A stretch of DNA of 64,000 nucleotides from CAJXJP01 sp964022365 (lineage in GTDB: Bacteria > Patescibacteriota > Gracilibacteria > BD1-5 > UBA6164), in NCBI GenBank assembly GCA_964022365.1, contig CAXHZN010000005.1:28483-92482 (forward strand), written 5' to 3'. The first letter of the stretch is position 1. Every line of letters starts with the position of its first letter. This document shows positions 43,101-54,678 of the stretch, one piece after another. The notes under the pieces were generated by a model. That model did not search any database and was not told where the DNA came from. It saw only the letters and a list, made by a program, of their open reading frames with translations. Both the position numbers and the translations under genes were made by a program.

Positions 43101-46100
43101 TAGATTAATAGCATGGGATTACACAGGAGATTATGATATTATTTATTGACCTTCTGCTGTATACTTTGATACTCAAGCTCCTTGAATACCTAGTATAAGT
43201 TCTTCTACTCATACTTCAAATGTATGGTCTAATGATACTACGGCAAATTTTACTATTACTAAAAATAGTGCAGGACCTAGTACTTCGACAAGTTATTATT
43301 GTATAGATACAACAAACAGTTGTAATCCTACAACATCTTGAGATTCAAAATCTTATACATGATTAAATACTCAAGTACGTTATTTTAGAGCAAAAACATG
43401 TGATATTTGAGGTTGTAGTTGAGTAAGAAATTTTATTTTAAAAACAGATACAATTCTTCCGACAGCTAGCGTTTCTTATACACCAAACTCATGGACAAAT
43501 GGAAATGTAGTAACAAAAATCACATGTAGTGATTCAAATAGTGGTTGTAATATGGCTAATATATCTGGTTGGTCAAAATCATCTAATACATATTCAAAAA
43601 CGTTTACTTCTAATGCAAACTGAAATATTACAATTAGAGATATTGCAGGAAATACTAGATCAATAGCTTATGGAGTTACAAACATTGATAAAATTATTCC
43701 TACGACATCAGCTAATAATTCATCTACATCAGTGTGGAGAAATAGTAAAGTAGATATAACATTATCGATGTGAGATAATGGATGAAGTTGAATATCATAT
43801 GCAAGATACAAATGGGATTCAAATACATGTACAACATGAACAAACTTCACAAATGGTAGTAAGATTCAAGTTCCAAGTGAATGAACACATACATTATATT
43901 TATGTACAAGTGATGTAGCTTGAAATACTCAAACATGGTCAGGAGTATATAAATACGATGCTACGAAACCAACGGTAGTTGATAATTATGCATTTGATAA
44001 TGTTTGGACGAATACAGGAAGAACTATTACTCTTACTCCAAACGATCCAAAATGACCAGATCATTCTGGATTAACATCAACAAAATGGTGTTGGGGAGCA
44101 AGTTGTTTACCAGTTACTGGAACAACAGCAACAAGTATTTCGGTAAGTGGTCAAATAAATAATGTAATTCGTTACCAATCATTTGATGAAGCCTGAAATT
44201 CAAGTACTATTTGAGTAATTAATGTAAAAGTAGATACTACTAGACCTACGACATCAGCTAATAATTCATCTACATCAGTGTGGAGAAATAGTAAAGTAGA
44301 TATAACATTATCGATGTGAGATAATGGATGAAGTTGAATATCATATGCAAGATACAAATGGGATTCAAATACATGTACAACATGAACAAACTTCACAAAT
44401 GGTAGTAAGATTCAAGTTCCAAGTGAATGAACACATACATTATATTTATGTACAAGTGATGTAGCTTGAAATACTCAAACATGGTCAGGAGTATATAAAT
44501 ACGATGCTACGAAACCAACGGTAGTTGATAATTATGCATTTGATAATGTTTGGACGAATACAGGAAGAACTATTACTCTTACTCCGAACGACCCAAAATG
44601 ACCAGATCACTCTGGATTAACATCAACAAAATGGTGTTGGGGAGCAAGTTGTTTACCAGTAATTGGTACAACAGCTACAAGTATTTCGGTAAATCCATAT
44701 GTTGATAACACCATTAGATATCAAACATATGATGCTGCTTGAAATTCAAGTGATATATGAACTATAATAGTAAAAATTGAAAACTCTGCTCCAGTTACAA
44801 CTCTGAGTTTTGAAAAATCTGATTGAGGAACATATAATGAAACATGATGGACAAATCAGGATTTAACAGCAACTATCCAATGTAGCGATAATGATGATAC
44901 AACAAATAGTGGATGTGATTCATCTACATACGAGTATAGAATTCAAGCTTGAAATTTTACTTGTAATGCGAGTGGTACATGGACATCAAATACAACTTTT
45001 GATATTTTAGCTAATGAAGAAAACAAAACTAGATATGTTTGTTCTAGAGTAAAAGATATTGCTGGAAATGGATTTAGTTATTCACCCGTATATCAAATAA
45101 ATATTGATAAAGTGGTACCTAGATTTCAAGATATTATATCTAATTCTCCTGAAGATCGTTCTAAATTAATGGCTGTAAATAGTCGTAATTTCGAAATAGA
45201 AGTTGATGAGAATGGAGGTTCTCCAATTTCACTCATAGAATGATATTTTGAAAATTATAATACTACTGATTCATTAGAAACTACTAAAAATAGCTCTGAT
45301 TCTGACTTAAATTCGACGGATACAAATATTTTATCAGTGAATAAAAATATTTCTGATGTTGATAGTAACAGAGATTCTGATGGTTCGAGACAATATGTTT
45401 TTAGAATTACAAAAGTAGTTGATGAAGCATGAAATGTATTTGAAGATTCTACAAATTGAGTGAAAGAATTTTTATATGATGTGTATGCAAATAGTACTGA
45501 CATAATTGCCACAGTTCCTGTAAATCAACTTGATATTAATTTGACTGCAGATGCAACAGATGCTCAATTGACTTTAGAACTTAAAGATATCTATGGGAAC
45601 CAAATAGTTCCAGCATCAGGAATTAATAGAACTGTTTCATTGGATTTTGATGTAACAAATAACTTGAGACTCAATCAATATACACAAACTGTAAATGATG
45701 ATGCTATAACATTAGATAGACCAAGAGCTAGAGGATCTTATACAAATAGATTTTCTACATCTCAAATTTGATTTGATAATGAACCTTCAGTAGATGGAAA
45801 ATATACCTATAACTTTCAAGTATATGCTCCTACATATGATCCAAATGCTTCAAATGGAAGACAATGGGTTAATGGAGAAGCTTTTATAAATACTGTTGAT
45901 TATATTATTGAACAAAGTGCATCAACATATATTCAACCAACTCAAAGTGGTTCTATTGCAGATGCAACTGATATTGAATTTGCATTTAAACCTCTATTTA
46001 AAGCGGAATTTATTTGAGATGTTTCTAAACAAATTAGTGGGAACGGTGCTATTCAAAATTCTCAATTAAATGTTGTAAAACAATCTACTATTCCAGATCC

Positions 46101-47295
46101 TAGTGGTAAAATTTATTTAGGATTCGGTCAAACCAATGGTACGGATAATGTAGAACATCCTAATTATTCATTTACTTATAGACCAAATTCTACAAATATT
46201 AAAATTTATGAAGGGCATCAATCAAATATAAATTCTTTACAAGATTTATGAACGAGTATTACTTCGAAAAATTTTGATGTTAAAATAGAGTTAGAAGAAG
46301 GTCCAGTAGATCAATCTCTTGCAACTTATGTTTCATCTCATATAGCCTATACGCTTAATGGAAAAACTATAGTATATGATGGACATACAGTTAATAAACC
46401 TCGTTATGTAGATGGTACATCTCTGGCTAATACGAGACTTGTAGGATTAAAAGTACTTGGTAAAATCCAATCTAAAAATCAACAAGATATTACTACTGAC
46501 CAAAGTGGGACTGATTTATATGCTATCGGGAATAATCCAAAAGCAGATTTAAAAGAACAAATCAGAAAAAATGTAGCTGACATTACAAGAAATGCGAATA
46601 AAACTCCTTCTTGAACAGTTACAAATCTATCATGAAATACTTGGAATAATTCACAAGTTGGTACAAAACTTATGAATGATAGAGTATTATATTTCTGAGA
46701 TATAAATGGTTGAAATATTAATATTTGAAATTCAATAGATGATTTAATAGCTTCTGGTATCAAAACTATTATTATAGAATGATGAAATGCTTATATTAGA
46801 AGTAATATATCTGTGAATTCTACAGCAAATGATATGTTAGGTATCATAATATTAGAAGATGAAAATGGCAAAGGATGAAATTTATATATTGATCCTAGTG
46901 TAACAGAAATATCTGCTACTATATATGCTGATAAATCTCTAATAAGTTACAATGGTAGTGAAGAAATCTGATCAGGTGCTGCTACTTCTCAATTAAAAAA
47001 TCAATTATATATTCATGGTACATTGTTTACAGAAAATACTATTTGAGGTTCTGTAAATCCATATAGATGTCCGTATTATATAGACGAAAGTGATTGTGAT
47101 TTTAATACAGCAAAGAAATTTGATCTCAATTTTACAAGAAGATATTTTATACAAGAAAATGGAAATCCGTATGATTGAGGTCAATCATACTATCCAGATT
47201 CAAGTACATATTATGAATATCCTATGATAATTGAATATAATCCAAATATTCAAAACACTCCACCTCCTTTATTTAATATAAGTGAAGAAAATTAA
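40144..47295 (+). CDS. Giant secreted Ig-like repeat protein
   Basis: 2,383 residues in one code-25 frame. A signal peptide (LKLITFMFVLFMSYANASA) is followed by Cys/Tyr/Asn/Ser-rich units of about 63 residues (CGVDYYETSNGTCSPVGNG type), then many Ig-like or fibronectin-like units with recurring VTNIDKT-PT, GWYNNSQTITFSA and TCSDSGSGC motifs, as in large bacterial surface adhesins. A 182-residue unit is nearly perfectly duplicated. The last 600 residues are not repeated and look beta-rich (DLYAIGNNPKADLKEQI, IIEGGNAYIRSNI). No sortase motif is seen. It may mediate host or prey attachment, which is inference from size and repeats. UGA is used very often. Confidence 0.85.
40522..40710 (+). repeat. 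In-frame 189-bp repeat, copy 1
   Basis: It encodes a 63-residue unit starting KCGVDYYETSNGT. Copy 2 follows directly with only a few differences in its first part, and a third, diverged copy starts at 40900. Confidence 0.85.
40711..40899 (+). repeat. In-frame 189-bp repeat, copy 2
   Basis: The tandem neighbour of 40522-40710. From AAATGTTGAG onward the two copies agree over more than 100 bases without a visible difference. Confidence 0.85.
43699..44145 (+). repeat. In-frame 546-bp-spaced duplication, copy 1
   Basis: About 447 bases from CCTACGACATCAGC recur almost unchanged 546 bases (182 codons) downstream. It encodes Ig-like units with SANNSSTSVWRNSKVD. Confidence 0.9.
44245..44691 (+). 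repeat. In-frame 546-bp-spaced duplication, copy 2
   Basis: The counterpart of 43699-44145. The few differences gather near the right end (around the LPVTGTT/LPVIGTT codons), implying a recent duplication or continued recombination. Confidence 0.9.
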
Positions 47296-47331
47296 TATTT
47301 TCTTCCTTATGTTTTTAAAATTTAGGAACAT

Positions 47332-47368
47332 AAAAAAGTTCCCGGGAAATTTCCCGGGAACTTTTTTT
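47332..47368. terminator. Bidirectional terminator between the giant gene and rpoD
   Basis: An 18-bp perfect palindrome (AAAAAAGTTCCCGGGAAA and its complement), flanked by A and T runs, between two convergent genes. Confidence 0.92.
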
Positions 47369-47396
47369 GTGTATTTTTTTGAAAAATATATTTTTA

Positions 47397-48788
47397 TTAG
47401 AAAAATTTAATTTTATCCGCATTTGGATGTTCTTTTAATTTTTCTAGAGTTTTTGCTTCGATTTGTCTAATTCTTTCTCTTGTTACTCAAAATTCTTTCC
47501 CAACTTCTTCGAGTGTATGAACGTCTCATCCATTTAATCCAAATCTCATAATAATAATTTTTCTTTCTCTTGGAGTAAGAAAATCTAACATTTCATATAA
47601 ATTATCTTTCAGAAGATTCATATTCGTTTGATTATCTGGAGTTGGGTTTTTATCGTCTTCGATAAAATCTCATAGGGAAGTATCTTCTTCTGAGCCAACT
47701 GGTGCATCAAGTGAAAGAATATCTTGAGAAATTCTCATGATTTGTCTTACTTTTCTAATATCCATATCAAGTTCTGTAGCGAGTTCTTCCATTAAAGGTT
47801 CTCTCGTTAATTCTTGAGTGAGTCTTCTGTAAGTATGAGTAAATTTATTGATAGTTTCAATCATATGAACAGGAACTCTAATCGTTCTTGCTTGGTCAGC
47901 AATAGCTCTAGTTACTCATTGTCTTATCCACCAAGTTGCATAGGTAGAAAATTTAAACCCTTTATCTGGATCAAATTTATCAACGGCTCTAAATAATCCA
48001 ACATTTCATTCTTGAATTAAATCAAGTAAACCAAGACCTCTTCACATATATTTTTTAGCAATTGATACTACTAATCTTAAGTTTGCTGCTGCTAATTTTT
48101 TTCTTGCTTCTTGATCTCAAGCTCTAATTTTTTTCCCGAGAGTAATTTCTTCTTCACTTGAAAGTAATTCAACTCTCCCAATTTCATTTAAGTACATTCT
48201 AATTGAATCATCTGAAATTTCAGAAAGAGAAACAGAAACTTTTTTGTCTTTTTTTCCTTTCCTTTCACTATCAAATAATTGTTCTTTTTCAAGAGTATCT
48301 ACAATATCAATTTCAAGTTGTAAAAATCTTGTATAAACCTCATCAAGTAATTCTAAATCTTCTTCTGCATTAGGAATTGCAGACATTACTTCATCTTGAG
48401 TTACAGCTCCATCTTTTTTCCCTTTTTTCATGAGTTCTTGAATAGTTTCTGGCATTCCATCAAGAAATTTTTCATCAACTTTTACATCTAAAAATTGTTT
48501 TAAACCTTTCCCAGCTCTTCTTTTATCATCCTCTCTATCTTTTCAAAGTCCAATTGATCCTGCTGTATCTTTTTTTAAGGCAGAAATTACACTTTCATCT
48601 ATGATTTCTTCAGCTTCAGCAATTACTTCTTTTGTAAATTGTTGTTCTTCAACTAATTCTTCCATAGTAGGTTCTTCAAAATCAACTTTAGAAATTTCAT
48701 CTTTTGATAATACTTCTAAACCAAGTTCATCTAAGTTGATTTCTTCTACACCTTTATTATCTTTTTTTGGAGCTTGTTTTGGAGTCAT
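47397..48788 (-). CDS. rpoD: Primary RNA polymerase sigma factor
   Basis: A 463-residue sigma-70. Region 1.2 has SDDSIRMYLNEIGRVELLSS, region 2 has AAANLRLVVSIAKKYMGRG, then GLLDLIQEGNVGLFRAVDKF and FSTYATWWIRQ, and region 4 ends with GVTRERIRQIEAKTLEKL. The N-terminal 180 residues are acidic and poorly conserved, as in other primary sigma factors. It is followed by no other gene on this strand and ends at a bidirectional terminator. Confidence 0.97.
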
Positions 48789-48939
48789 GTTTTTTGTCTA
48801 ATGTTAAAAAAATACGCAAAAAATCCTCGATTTTGCATCGAAGAAAACCAAGAAATATCTATTTTTCCCTGAATTATAAAGGCTTTATCCTTTATCTTGG
48901 GTGTGTAACAGGTAATATTTTTTTCTTGTTATTACTAAT

Positions 48940-48966
48940 ATTATATTCAGAAATAGTATTTTGCAA
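48940..48966 (-). promoter_or_regulatory. Putative rpoD promoter
   Basis: On the minus strand, TTGCAA and a perfect TATAAT separated by 15 bases, about 150 bases before the rpoD start. The leader between them and the ATG contains small hairpins, including TCGAT/ATCGA followed by a T-run, which might attenuate transcription. Confidence 0.4.
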
Positions 48967-48987
48967 CTCTAAAATAAACTTTTTAAA

Positions 48988-49021
48988 TAAAAAATATCAA
49001 ATTATTATATTTGATATTTTT
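48988..49021 (-). terminator. Terminator after dnaG
   Basis: On the minus strand AAAAAAATATCAAATAT pairs with ATTTGATATTTTTT directly after the dnaG stop. Confidence 0.75.
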
Positions 49022-50695
49022 TTATTTTATTCCATGTAATTTTGCTTTTTTCATGAGAGTAGAATATTCCTGTAAAGCTTGAGTATCTCAAGATCAAATT
49101 TTATTTTTAAGAATTTCAACTTGTTTTTTATAAATTTCTCTATTGAGTCATTTGATTAATTTTGTGAGTTCTTCTTCAAAATGTTCGGGAGTTTTTTGTT
49201 TATTTTCCATTTCAATTTTTAAAGCAATTCATTTAAATGCTTCTTTTTGTGATAATTCTAATGTGTCTAAATAACCAACTCAATTATCTAACATATTTTG
49301 TAAATGTTTTGAAACATTTTCTGGAAATAATAAATTTTCTTTGATTTTTTCTCTATAATCAGGCTTATTAATAAGATATCAAATCGCTAAATTTTCACTC
49401 GTTAAAATTTGTTTTTTTTCTCCATTTTCATCTGTATTAGTTGAAATATGAGCGCGAGACCTGTTAAATAAATCATATACAATTTTTGTATGAATATCCA
49501 GTAGATTTGCGATTTCTTTTAAATAAAAATCTTTTTCTACGTTATCTGAATAACTTTTTACGATATCAATAAGTTCTTTGAGTAATTTTTTCTTTTCATC
49601 TAAATTACTTGGATCAAATTTAGCATTTTGAATATAAAAGCCAATCGGAGTGAGAGCATTATCAATATATGGTTGAAAATCTGCACCACTTTTTAAAATT
49701 TCATCTGGATCTTTTCATCCTGATAGAGAAATGATTTTCACTTCAAATCATTTATTTTTCATATTTTCCAGAGAAAGTTTTGTCGCATTTATTCAGGCTT
49801 TATCATTATCAAAACATAAATAAATACGATGTGTGAGTCTTTTTACAATCGTTAAATGTTTGTCTGTGAGAGCTGTTCATGAAACGGCTACAGTATTAGT
49901 GAAACCATATTGTTGCATTGCAATAACATCAGGATTTCATTCTGTTACAATCGCAAAATCTAGTTTTGTAATTGCGTGACGAGCAGAATATAATCAGTAT
50001 AAGATACTTGATTTATCATAATACGAACTCGCAGGAGAATTTAAATATTTTGGTTCTCATTGTCCCACAACTCTCCCGGTAAACGCAACAAAATCACCAC
50101 GAGCATTTTGAATAGGGAAGACAATTCTATTAATAAACTTATCTTTTTTTCTCGAAATATCTATAAAAATCTTAGAATCTTCGATTAATTTATCTTCGTA
50201 TCATTTTTCTTTGAGATAATTATATAAATCAACTCAACTGTCGGCATATCCTAAATGAAAATTTTCTAATGATTCTCCTGAAAAACCTCTATCCATGAGA
50301 TATTTTTTCATTTCTGGATATTTTTGTAAAGCTTGTTTATAATAAGAAGTTGCGTCTTTATACAGAGAATAAATATTTTTTTGTTCTTTATATTTTTCAG
50401 CATCAAAATTATTATTGATACTTTTTCATGTAATATTTGCTAAAATATCAAGTGCTTCTTTAAATTCACAATTTTCAATATCCATGATAAATTTCACAGC
50501 TCAACCTCATCTGTGACACCCAAAACAGTATCAGATTTGTTTTGCTGGACTCACCACAAAAGAAGGAGTTTTTTCATTGTGTCCTGGAAATGGACATAAC
50601 CCCTTGTAATTCGCTCCAGCTTTTTTGATTTTTGAATATTTTCAAACCAAATCAACTATGTCTATACTTCCTTCTAAATCTTCAACTACTCCCAC
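49022..50695 (-). CDS. dnaG: DNA primase
   Basis: A 557-residue primase that makes RNA primers at the replication fork. The N-terminal zinc-binding domain is visible (NYKGLCPFPGHNEKTPSF and YCFGCHRGGG), then the RNA polymerase domain with IVFPIQNARGDFVAFTGRVV and the TOPRIM motifs VTEGNPDVIA and CFDNDKAG. The C-terminal DnaB-binding part is helical. No ATG lies in frame at the start: GTG at 50695 (MGVVEDLEGSIDIVDLV) is the best choice, an ATT 15 codons upstream being the alternative. UGA is used more than 20 times. Confidence 0.92.
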
Positions 50696-50779
50696 GAATT
50701 TTTTAGGTTTAAATATATATTTATTCTTATTATAAATGTTTAAAAATTTTGTAAAGAAAAAACTGAATTTAATCAGTTT

Positions 50780-51526
50780 TTATTTATCAAAAATGAGTTG
50801 TAAAAGAATTTGTTCTCATTTAAAAGGTATATTTATTTCTCTTAGTTTAGTATATGATTCAATTCTTATTTTATTATATCATTTTTTTTCCATATCTTGA
50901 ACAGATATTTCTTTTGATGTAACTGTTATTCTCTGAACTGTGTTATACCTTTCATCATGTATTTTCACAATATTTCTTCAATTGTATTCAAGTGTAAGAG
51001 CATAACTTAATCATCTGTCATCCATAGTAATTTTCCATTTATTTTCTCATACATATTTAATTTTATCATCTCATAATTCTTTCCAGATATTTTTTGTATC
51101 ATAGTATCATGGTTTGAATCTATCTCATATACTGCTTGAACTTCATTTATAATATGTACTTTTTGTATAGATTTGTCCTCATGCAACTTGAAATGGTGCT
51201 TGATTTTGAGCTTCTACTTCATCTTTCAAATCTCATAATTGTTTTTGAGCTGCTTCTTTTATTTCTGCAATTTGCATAAAATCATCAAAACTATCTTTAT
51301 AATCATAATTATTTAAATAATTGATTAAACTTTGTTCTTTTCAAGAAAATCATTTTACCAGTGAATCAATTTTTGATTTTGTTTCTTCTATGGTTGTAGA
51401 TTCTAAAAATTTTCAAATAATTTTTTGCTCATTTTCTGTAATTGAATTTTTTTGAGATATTTGTTCTGTTTTATTTTTTTCTTGAGGTTTTAAATCATAG
51501 AAATTATTATCCATTGCTTCTGCCAT
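50780..51526 (-). CDS. Unknown 248-residue protein
   Basis: Not recognised. The N-terminal 90 residues are hydrophilic and helical (EEAAQKQLG-like stretches, including EIKEAAQKQLGDLKDEVEA). From about residue 115 the chain becomes beta-rich and Tyr/Gly-rich (GGQIYTKSTYYKGSSSSIGD), with a repeated WK-I-MDD/ERY pattern. No signal peptide. It is upstream of dnaG on the same strand with a gap of about 85 bases. Confidence 0.7.
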
Positions 51527-51624
51527 AATATATTTTTTTATATTTAAATTTAACTTTATTTTACCATTTTTTAGAGATATTTGCAAATATTATTTTTTAT
51601 AAAATAAATTTACTAATGAAATAT

Positions 51625-51654
51625 TTGACAATCATTAAATATGTGTGTTAAGAT
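51625..51654 (+). promoter_or_regulatory. Promoter of the 50-residue gene
   Basis: TTGACA (perfect) and TAAGAT, spaced by 18 bases. The sequence from here to the ATG closely resembles the region before the gene at 51934. Confidence 0.65.
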
Positions 51655-51694
51655 ATAAGTGTACTTAAAATTATTTCTTAAAAGTTCAATGGTT

Positions 51695-51847
51695 ATGAAT
51701 CAACATCAAACAAATATATATCCAACTGGAGCTGAAACAGATGCTCAAAGACCACCTGAATATCTAGCATCTCATGCTAGAGATCTTATTGCACTAATGG
51801 GAGGAGTTAAAAGAAATGTGGATAAGAATATGCCGAAGCAAAATTAA
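51695..51847 (+). CDS. Unknown 50-residue protein
   Basis: Not recognised. The start at 51695 is chosen because the leader AGTTCAATGGTTATG matches AGTTCAATAGTTATG before the next gene. The ATG two codons earlier is possible. The protein is hydrophilic, with HARDLIALMGGVKRNVDKNM at its end; GxVKxxVD also occurs in the next protein (GSVKNHVDLT), so the two are probably diverged paralogues. No UGA. Confidence 0.6.
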   Translation: MNQHQTNIYPTGAETDAQRPPEYLASHARDLIALMGGVKRNVDKNMPKQN

Positions 51848-51863
51848 TTTTTTTGTTTATATT

Positions 51864-51893
51864 TTGACAAGTAAATATTTTATATGTTAAAAT
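51864..51893 (+). promoter_or_regulatory. Promoter of the 122-residue gene
   Basis: A perfect TTGACA and TAAAAT, 18 bases apart: the same spacing and a similar sequence to the promoter at 51625. The two units share a duplicated control region. Confidence 0.65.
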
Positions 51894-51933
51894 ATTTATG
51901 TACTTATAATTATTTTTTTAAAGTTCAATAGTT

Positions 51934-52302
51934 ATGTTAACACAAAATACAATGATATGAGTAGATTCTGCTCAAAATTATCAAGAAAAATGAGAATCAA
52001 TAGTTCAAAAAATAATTTGATGTATTGGAAGTGTTAAAAATCATGTAGACTTAACATTACAAACACCAGCTAAAAATGATTCAATTCAAAATAATTCATC
52101 TAAATTATTACAATTAAAGAATGTACTTGGTAGAATTTCTCAACTTGATAGAAAATTTAGTAATGATCATAATCCCTACTTACGTTGTTCATCAGTAGGT
52201 GAATTATTTGAAGCGTACGAATCAATTAAAAGATCAAATTCAAATTCAACAAGAGTAAAACATCTTGCATTACTTAAATTTGCTTGTAAGGAATTTTCTT
52301 AA
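51934..52302 (+). CDS. Unknown 122-residue protein
   Basis: Not recognised. Soluble, Ser/Asn-rich, with two cysteines (IGCIG, LRCSS) and a third near the end. IIGCIGSVKNHVDLTLQTPA parallels the end of the 50-residue protein upstream. Three UGA-Gly codons. A terminator follows directly. Confidence 0.65.
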
Positions 52303-52333
52303 AAGATAAAACCATGTGTTTTGTCTTTTTTTG
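52301..52333 (+). terminator. Terminator after the 122-residue gene
   Basis: AAAAGATAAAAC pairs with GTTTTGTCTTTT around CATGT, then T residues. Confidence 0.8.
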
Positions 52334-52398
52334 TGTTTCAAAAATTTATATGATACAATATTTTATAGAAACAAAACATTATATATTATTCCTCCAAT

Positions 52399-53718
52399 AT
52401 GAATGCAATTGAAGCACGTCCAATGCTTAGAGAATTAAATACGCTTGGACTTAAAAATAAATCATTAAAACTAGATTTTTTACAATCATTAGAAAAAGCA
52501 ACTCAAACTAGAGTGGCTTCTATTTTGGAACTTGATTGAATAAATAAAATAATTATTGATAATCACGGAAAAGATTCATTAAATTTTGATGAAATTGAAA
52601 TAAATGGATGTTTGGAAGTTTGAGATATTGCAAAAAAATATGCAGACTTAATAGAAAAAAATTTTCCAGCATTAAAAGTAACACAATTATTTCACGAAAC
52701 TCAATATTCTAAAATGGATCTTTTAGAAAATCAAAGGACAAAAAAAATAGGAGAATTTCCCGCAAATAAAATACATATTGATACACAATTTTTCTTTGAA
52801 GATGAAGCTATAAATGGTGAAATAGTTGCAAAAATTGATTTATGGATTCCAGATGTTTCACCAAGTCAATGTATTAGTTTTGAAATTTCGATTGATTCTA
52901 TTAATTCCATAGAAACAAATATGGATATTTTAGCATTAAAAAATAATATTGAAAATAGAAATGCTGGTAAACTCATGCAAGCTCAACTCGAAACAAATGT
53001 TTTAAAATATACCGATAGAATGACCGGTTTATATAATGGATTATTTGTGGAACAATCGTTAACACAAGCTGAAAATGAATATAGTTATATATTTATTGAT
53101 GTATCAGGTTTTAAAGAAATAAATGATAAAAATGGCCATGATATTTGAGATAAAGCTTTGATTGAAGTGGCAAATTATTTACAAAAATCATGTAGAATCG
53201 AAGATAAAGTATGTAGAATGTGAGGAGATGAATTTGCAATTTTATTTAAATGAGATAATGAAAATCATATTAAAAATCTTATTTCTCGTCTAAAAAATAA
53301 TCAAATTTCAGTACAAAATAATCAGAATGAATCAGTTGATATTGATTTAAAATATTGATATGGTGTCAAAAATTATCAATCGGAAGATTATATGGATCTC
53401 GTGAAAATTGCCAACGCAATGTTGAATGACAAAAAAGATAAAAAATGAGCAGCTTATAGATTCAAATCTCTGTTATTATCTGGAGACGAAGAAACAAGAA
53501 TTTATTCTTTTTGGCATATTATTCAAGATCCAAAATGTCTCGATTATATGCTTCAATCGATTTTACAAGAACCTTCAACACAAATATTTTTAGATGGATT
53601 TTTGTGATTATTACAAAAATTTACTTCGTGAGACTTATGAGAAATTTCTCAAAGTTCTTCAGATTCTATAAAAAACTTTATACACGAATCTTCTAAATTA
53701 GAAAAAATAGCAGCATAA
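52399..53718 (+). CDS. GGDEF domain protein
   Basis: A 439-residue protein. The C-terminal half holds a diguanylate-cyclase-type GGDEF domain: DRMTGLYNG (about 208), FIDVSGFKEINDKNGHDIGD and the active site MGGDEF (G275-F279, the first Gly being UGA). The N-terminal 200 residues form an unrecognised, probably regulatory domain, and about 90 further residues follow GGDEF. In one or few such proteins the product could be c-di-GMP or another dinucleotide. It is a single-gene unit between terminators. Confidence 0.88.
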
Positions 53719-53750
53719 AAAAACAAAAAGATTTTTCTTTTTGTTTTTTA
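53717..53750 (+). terminator. Terminator after the GGDEF gene
   Basis: AAAAAACAAAAAGA paired with TCTTTTTGTTTTTT around TTTT. Confidence 0.8.
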
Positions 53751-53799
53751 TTTTCAAAAAAATTTATATACTAAAAAAAATATTTTTTAAATAATTTTC

Positions 53800-54453
53800 A
53801 TGTTTGTAGTAATCGATGGAATTGATGGAAGTGGAAAATGAACGCAAATTTCTCTCGTAGCTGAGCAATTAGAAAAAAAATGAAAAAAAGTAAAAATTTT
53901 AGATTTCCCAAGATATTGAGAAACTTCTGCTTTTATGGTAGAAAAATATCTTAATTGAGAATATTGAAATGAAATTTCAGCAAAACAAGCCAGTATTTTT
54001 TATGCTGTAGATAGATTTCAAAGTTATCATGACAATAAAAAAGATATTCAAAATTATGATTATATTTTATCAAACCGTTATGTTTCTGCAAATATGATTC
54101 ATCAAGCTGGGAAAATTTCAGACGAAGCAGAAAAAAATGATTTTTTAGATTGGTTACAAGATCTAGAATATAATATTTTTGGAATTCCAAAACCAGATAA
54201 AACTATTTTTCTCAATGTTTCTCCACAAATGAGTCAAAAATTAGTGCTCAAAAAAGCGGAAAGAGAATATCTCAAATGATGAAAAAAAATGGATTTGCAC
54301 GAAGAAGATACAAATCATTTAAAAAATGCTCATGCTTCTGCAATGAAAATTGTTCAAAATAATCCAGATTGGGTAAAAATTGACTGTGAAAATAATGGAG
54401 AAATGAGAAAAATTTCCCACATCACACAAAATATTTTAGACGAAATTTTATAA
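53800..54453 (+). CDS. tmk: Thymidylate kinase
   Basis: A 217-residue dTMP kinase. The P-loop GIDGSGKGT (residues 7-15, with Gly14 written UGA) is a direct proof of the genetic code, since Trp there would destroy the nucleotide-binding loop. DFPRYGE, DRFQSYHD and NRYVSANMIHQ (the DR-Y/NRY region) follow. The length is normal. It stands alone between terminators. Confidence 0.95.
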
Positions 54454-54459
54454 AAAAAA

Positions 54460-54488
54460 GAAAAAGCGACCGAAAGGTCGCTTTTTAA
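54460..54488 (+). terminator. Terminator after tmk
   Basis: An 11-bp stem AAAAAGCGACC/GGTCGCTTTTT closed by a GAAA tetraloop. Confidence 0.9.
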
Positions 54489-54625
54489 ATCACTTACTAT
54501 TTTTTAACCACTAAGTCACATCACTGTGCACTTGGGTATGCTCTACTGCAAAGAGCATTGAAGATTCTTTGGAGAAAACTTCTTATATAGAATATATAAA
54601 TTTTGAATTATTTCAAATTTATTTT
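54489..54625 (+). ncRNA. Possible small structured RNA
   Basis: Between the tmk terminator and the promoter of the next gene lies a stretch of higher GC than its surroundings, with at least three possible stems: AAGT/ACTT around CACATCACTGTGC, a perfect TGCTCT/AGAGCA hairpin (54539-54558), and GAAG/CTTC with TTCT/AGAA nested. An AT-rich inverted repeat (AAATTTTGAA/TTTCAAATTT) near 54597-54622 could terminate it. I recognise no known RNA family. It may also be leader or mere spacer. Confidence 0.3.
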
Positions 54626-54652
54626 ATACATTTTGTAAATTTTATCTATAAT
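54624..54652 (+). promoter_or_regulatory. Putative promoter of the yraN-like gene
   Basis: TTATAC and a perfect TATAAT, 17 bases apart, 27 bases before the ATG. Confidence 0.45.
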
Positions 54653-54678
54653 ATTCTTAATAATTATTAAAAATAAAT

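Noticed and set aside
40522..44691. CRISPR-like direct repeats
   Set aside because: The repeats are 189 and about 447 bases long, in frame and part of one coding sequence, with no short repeats and unique spacers.
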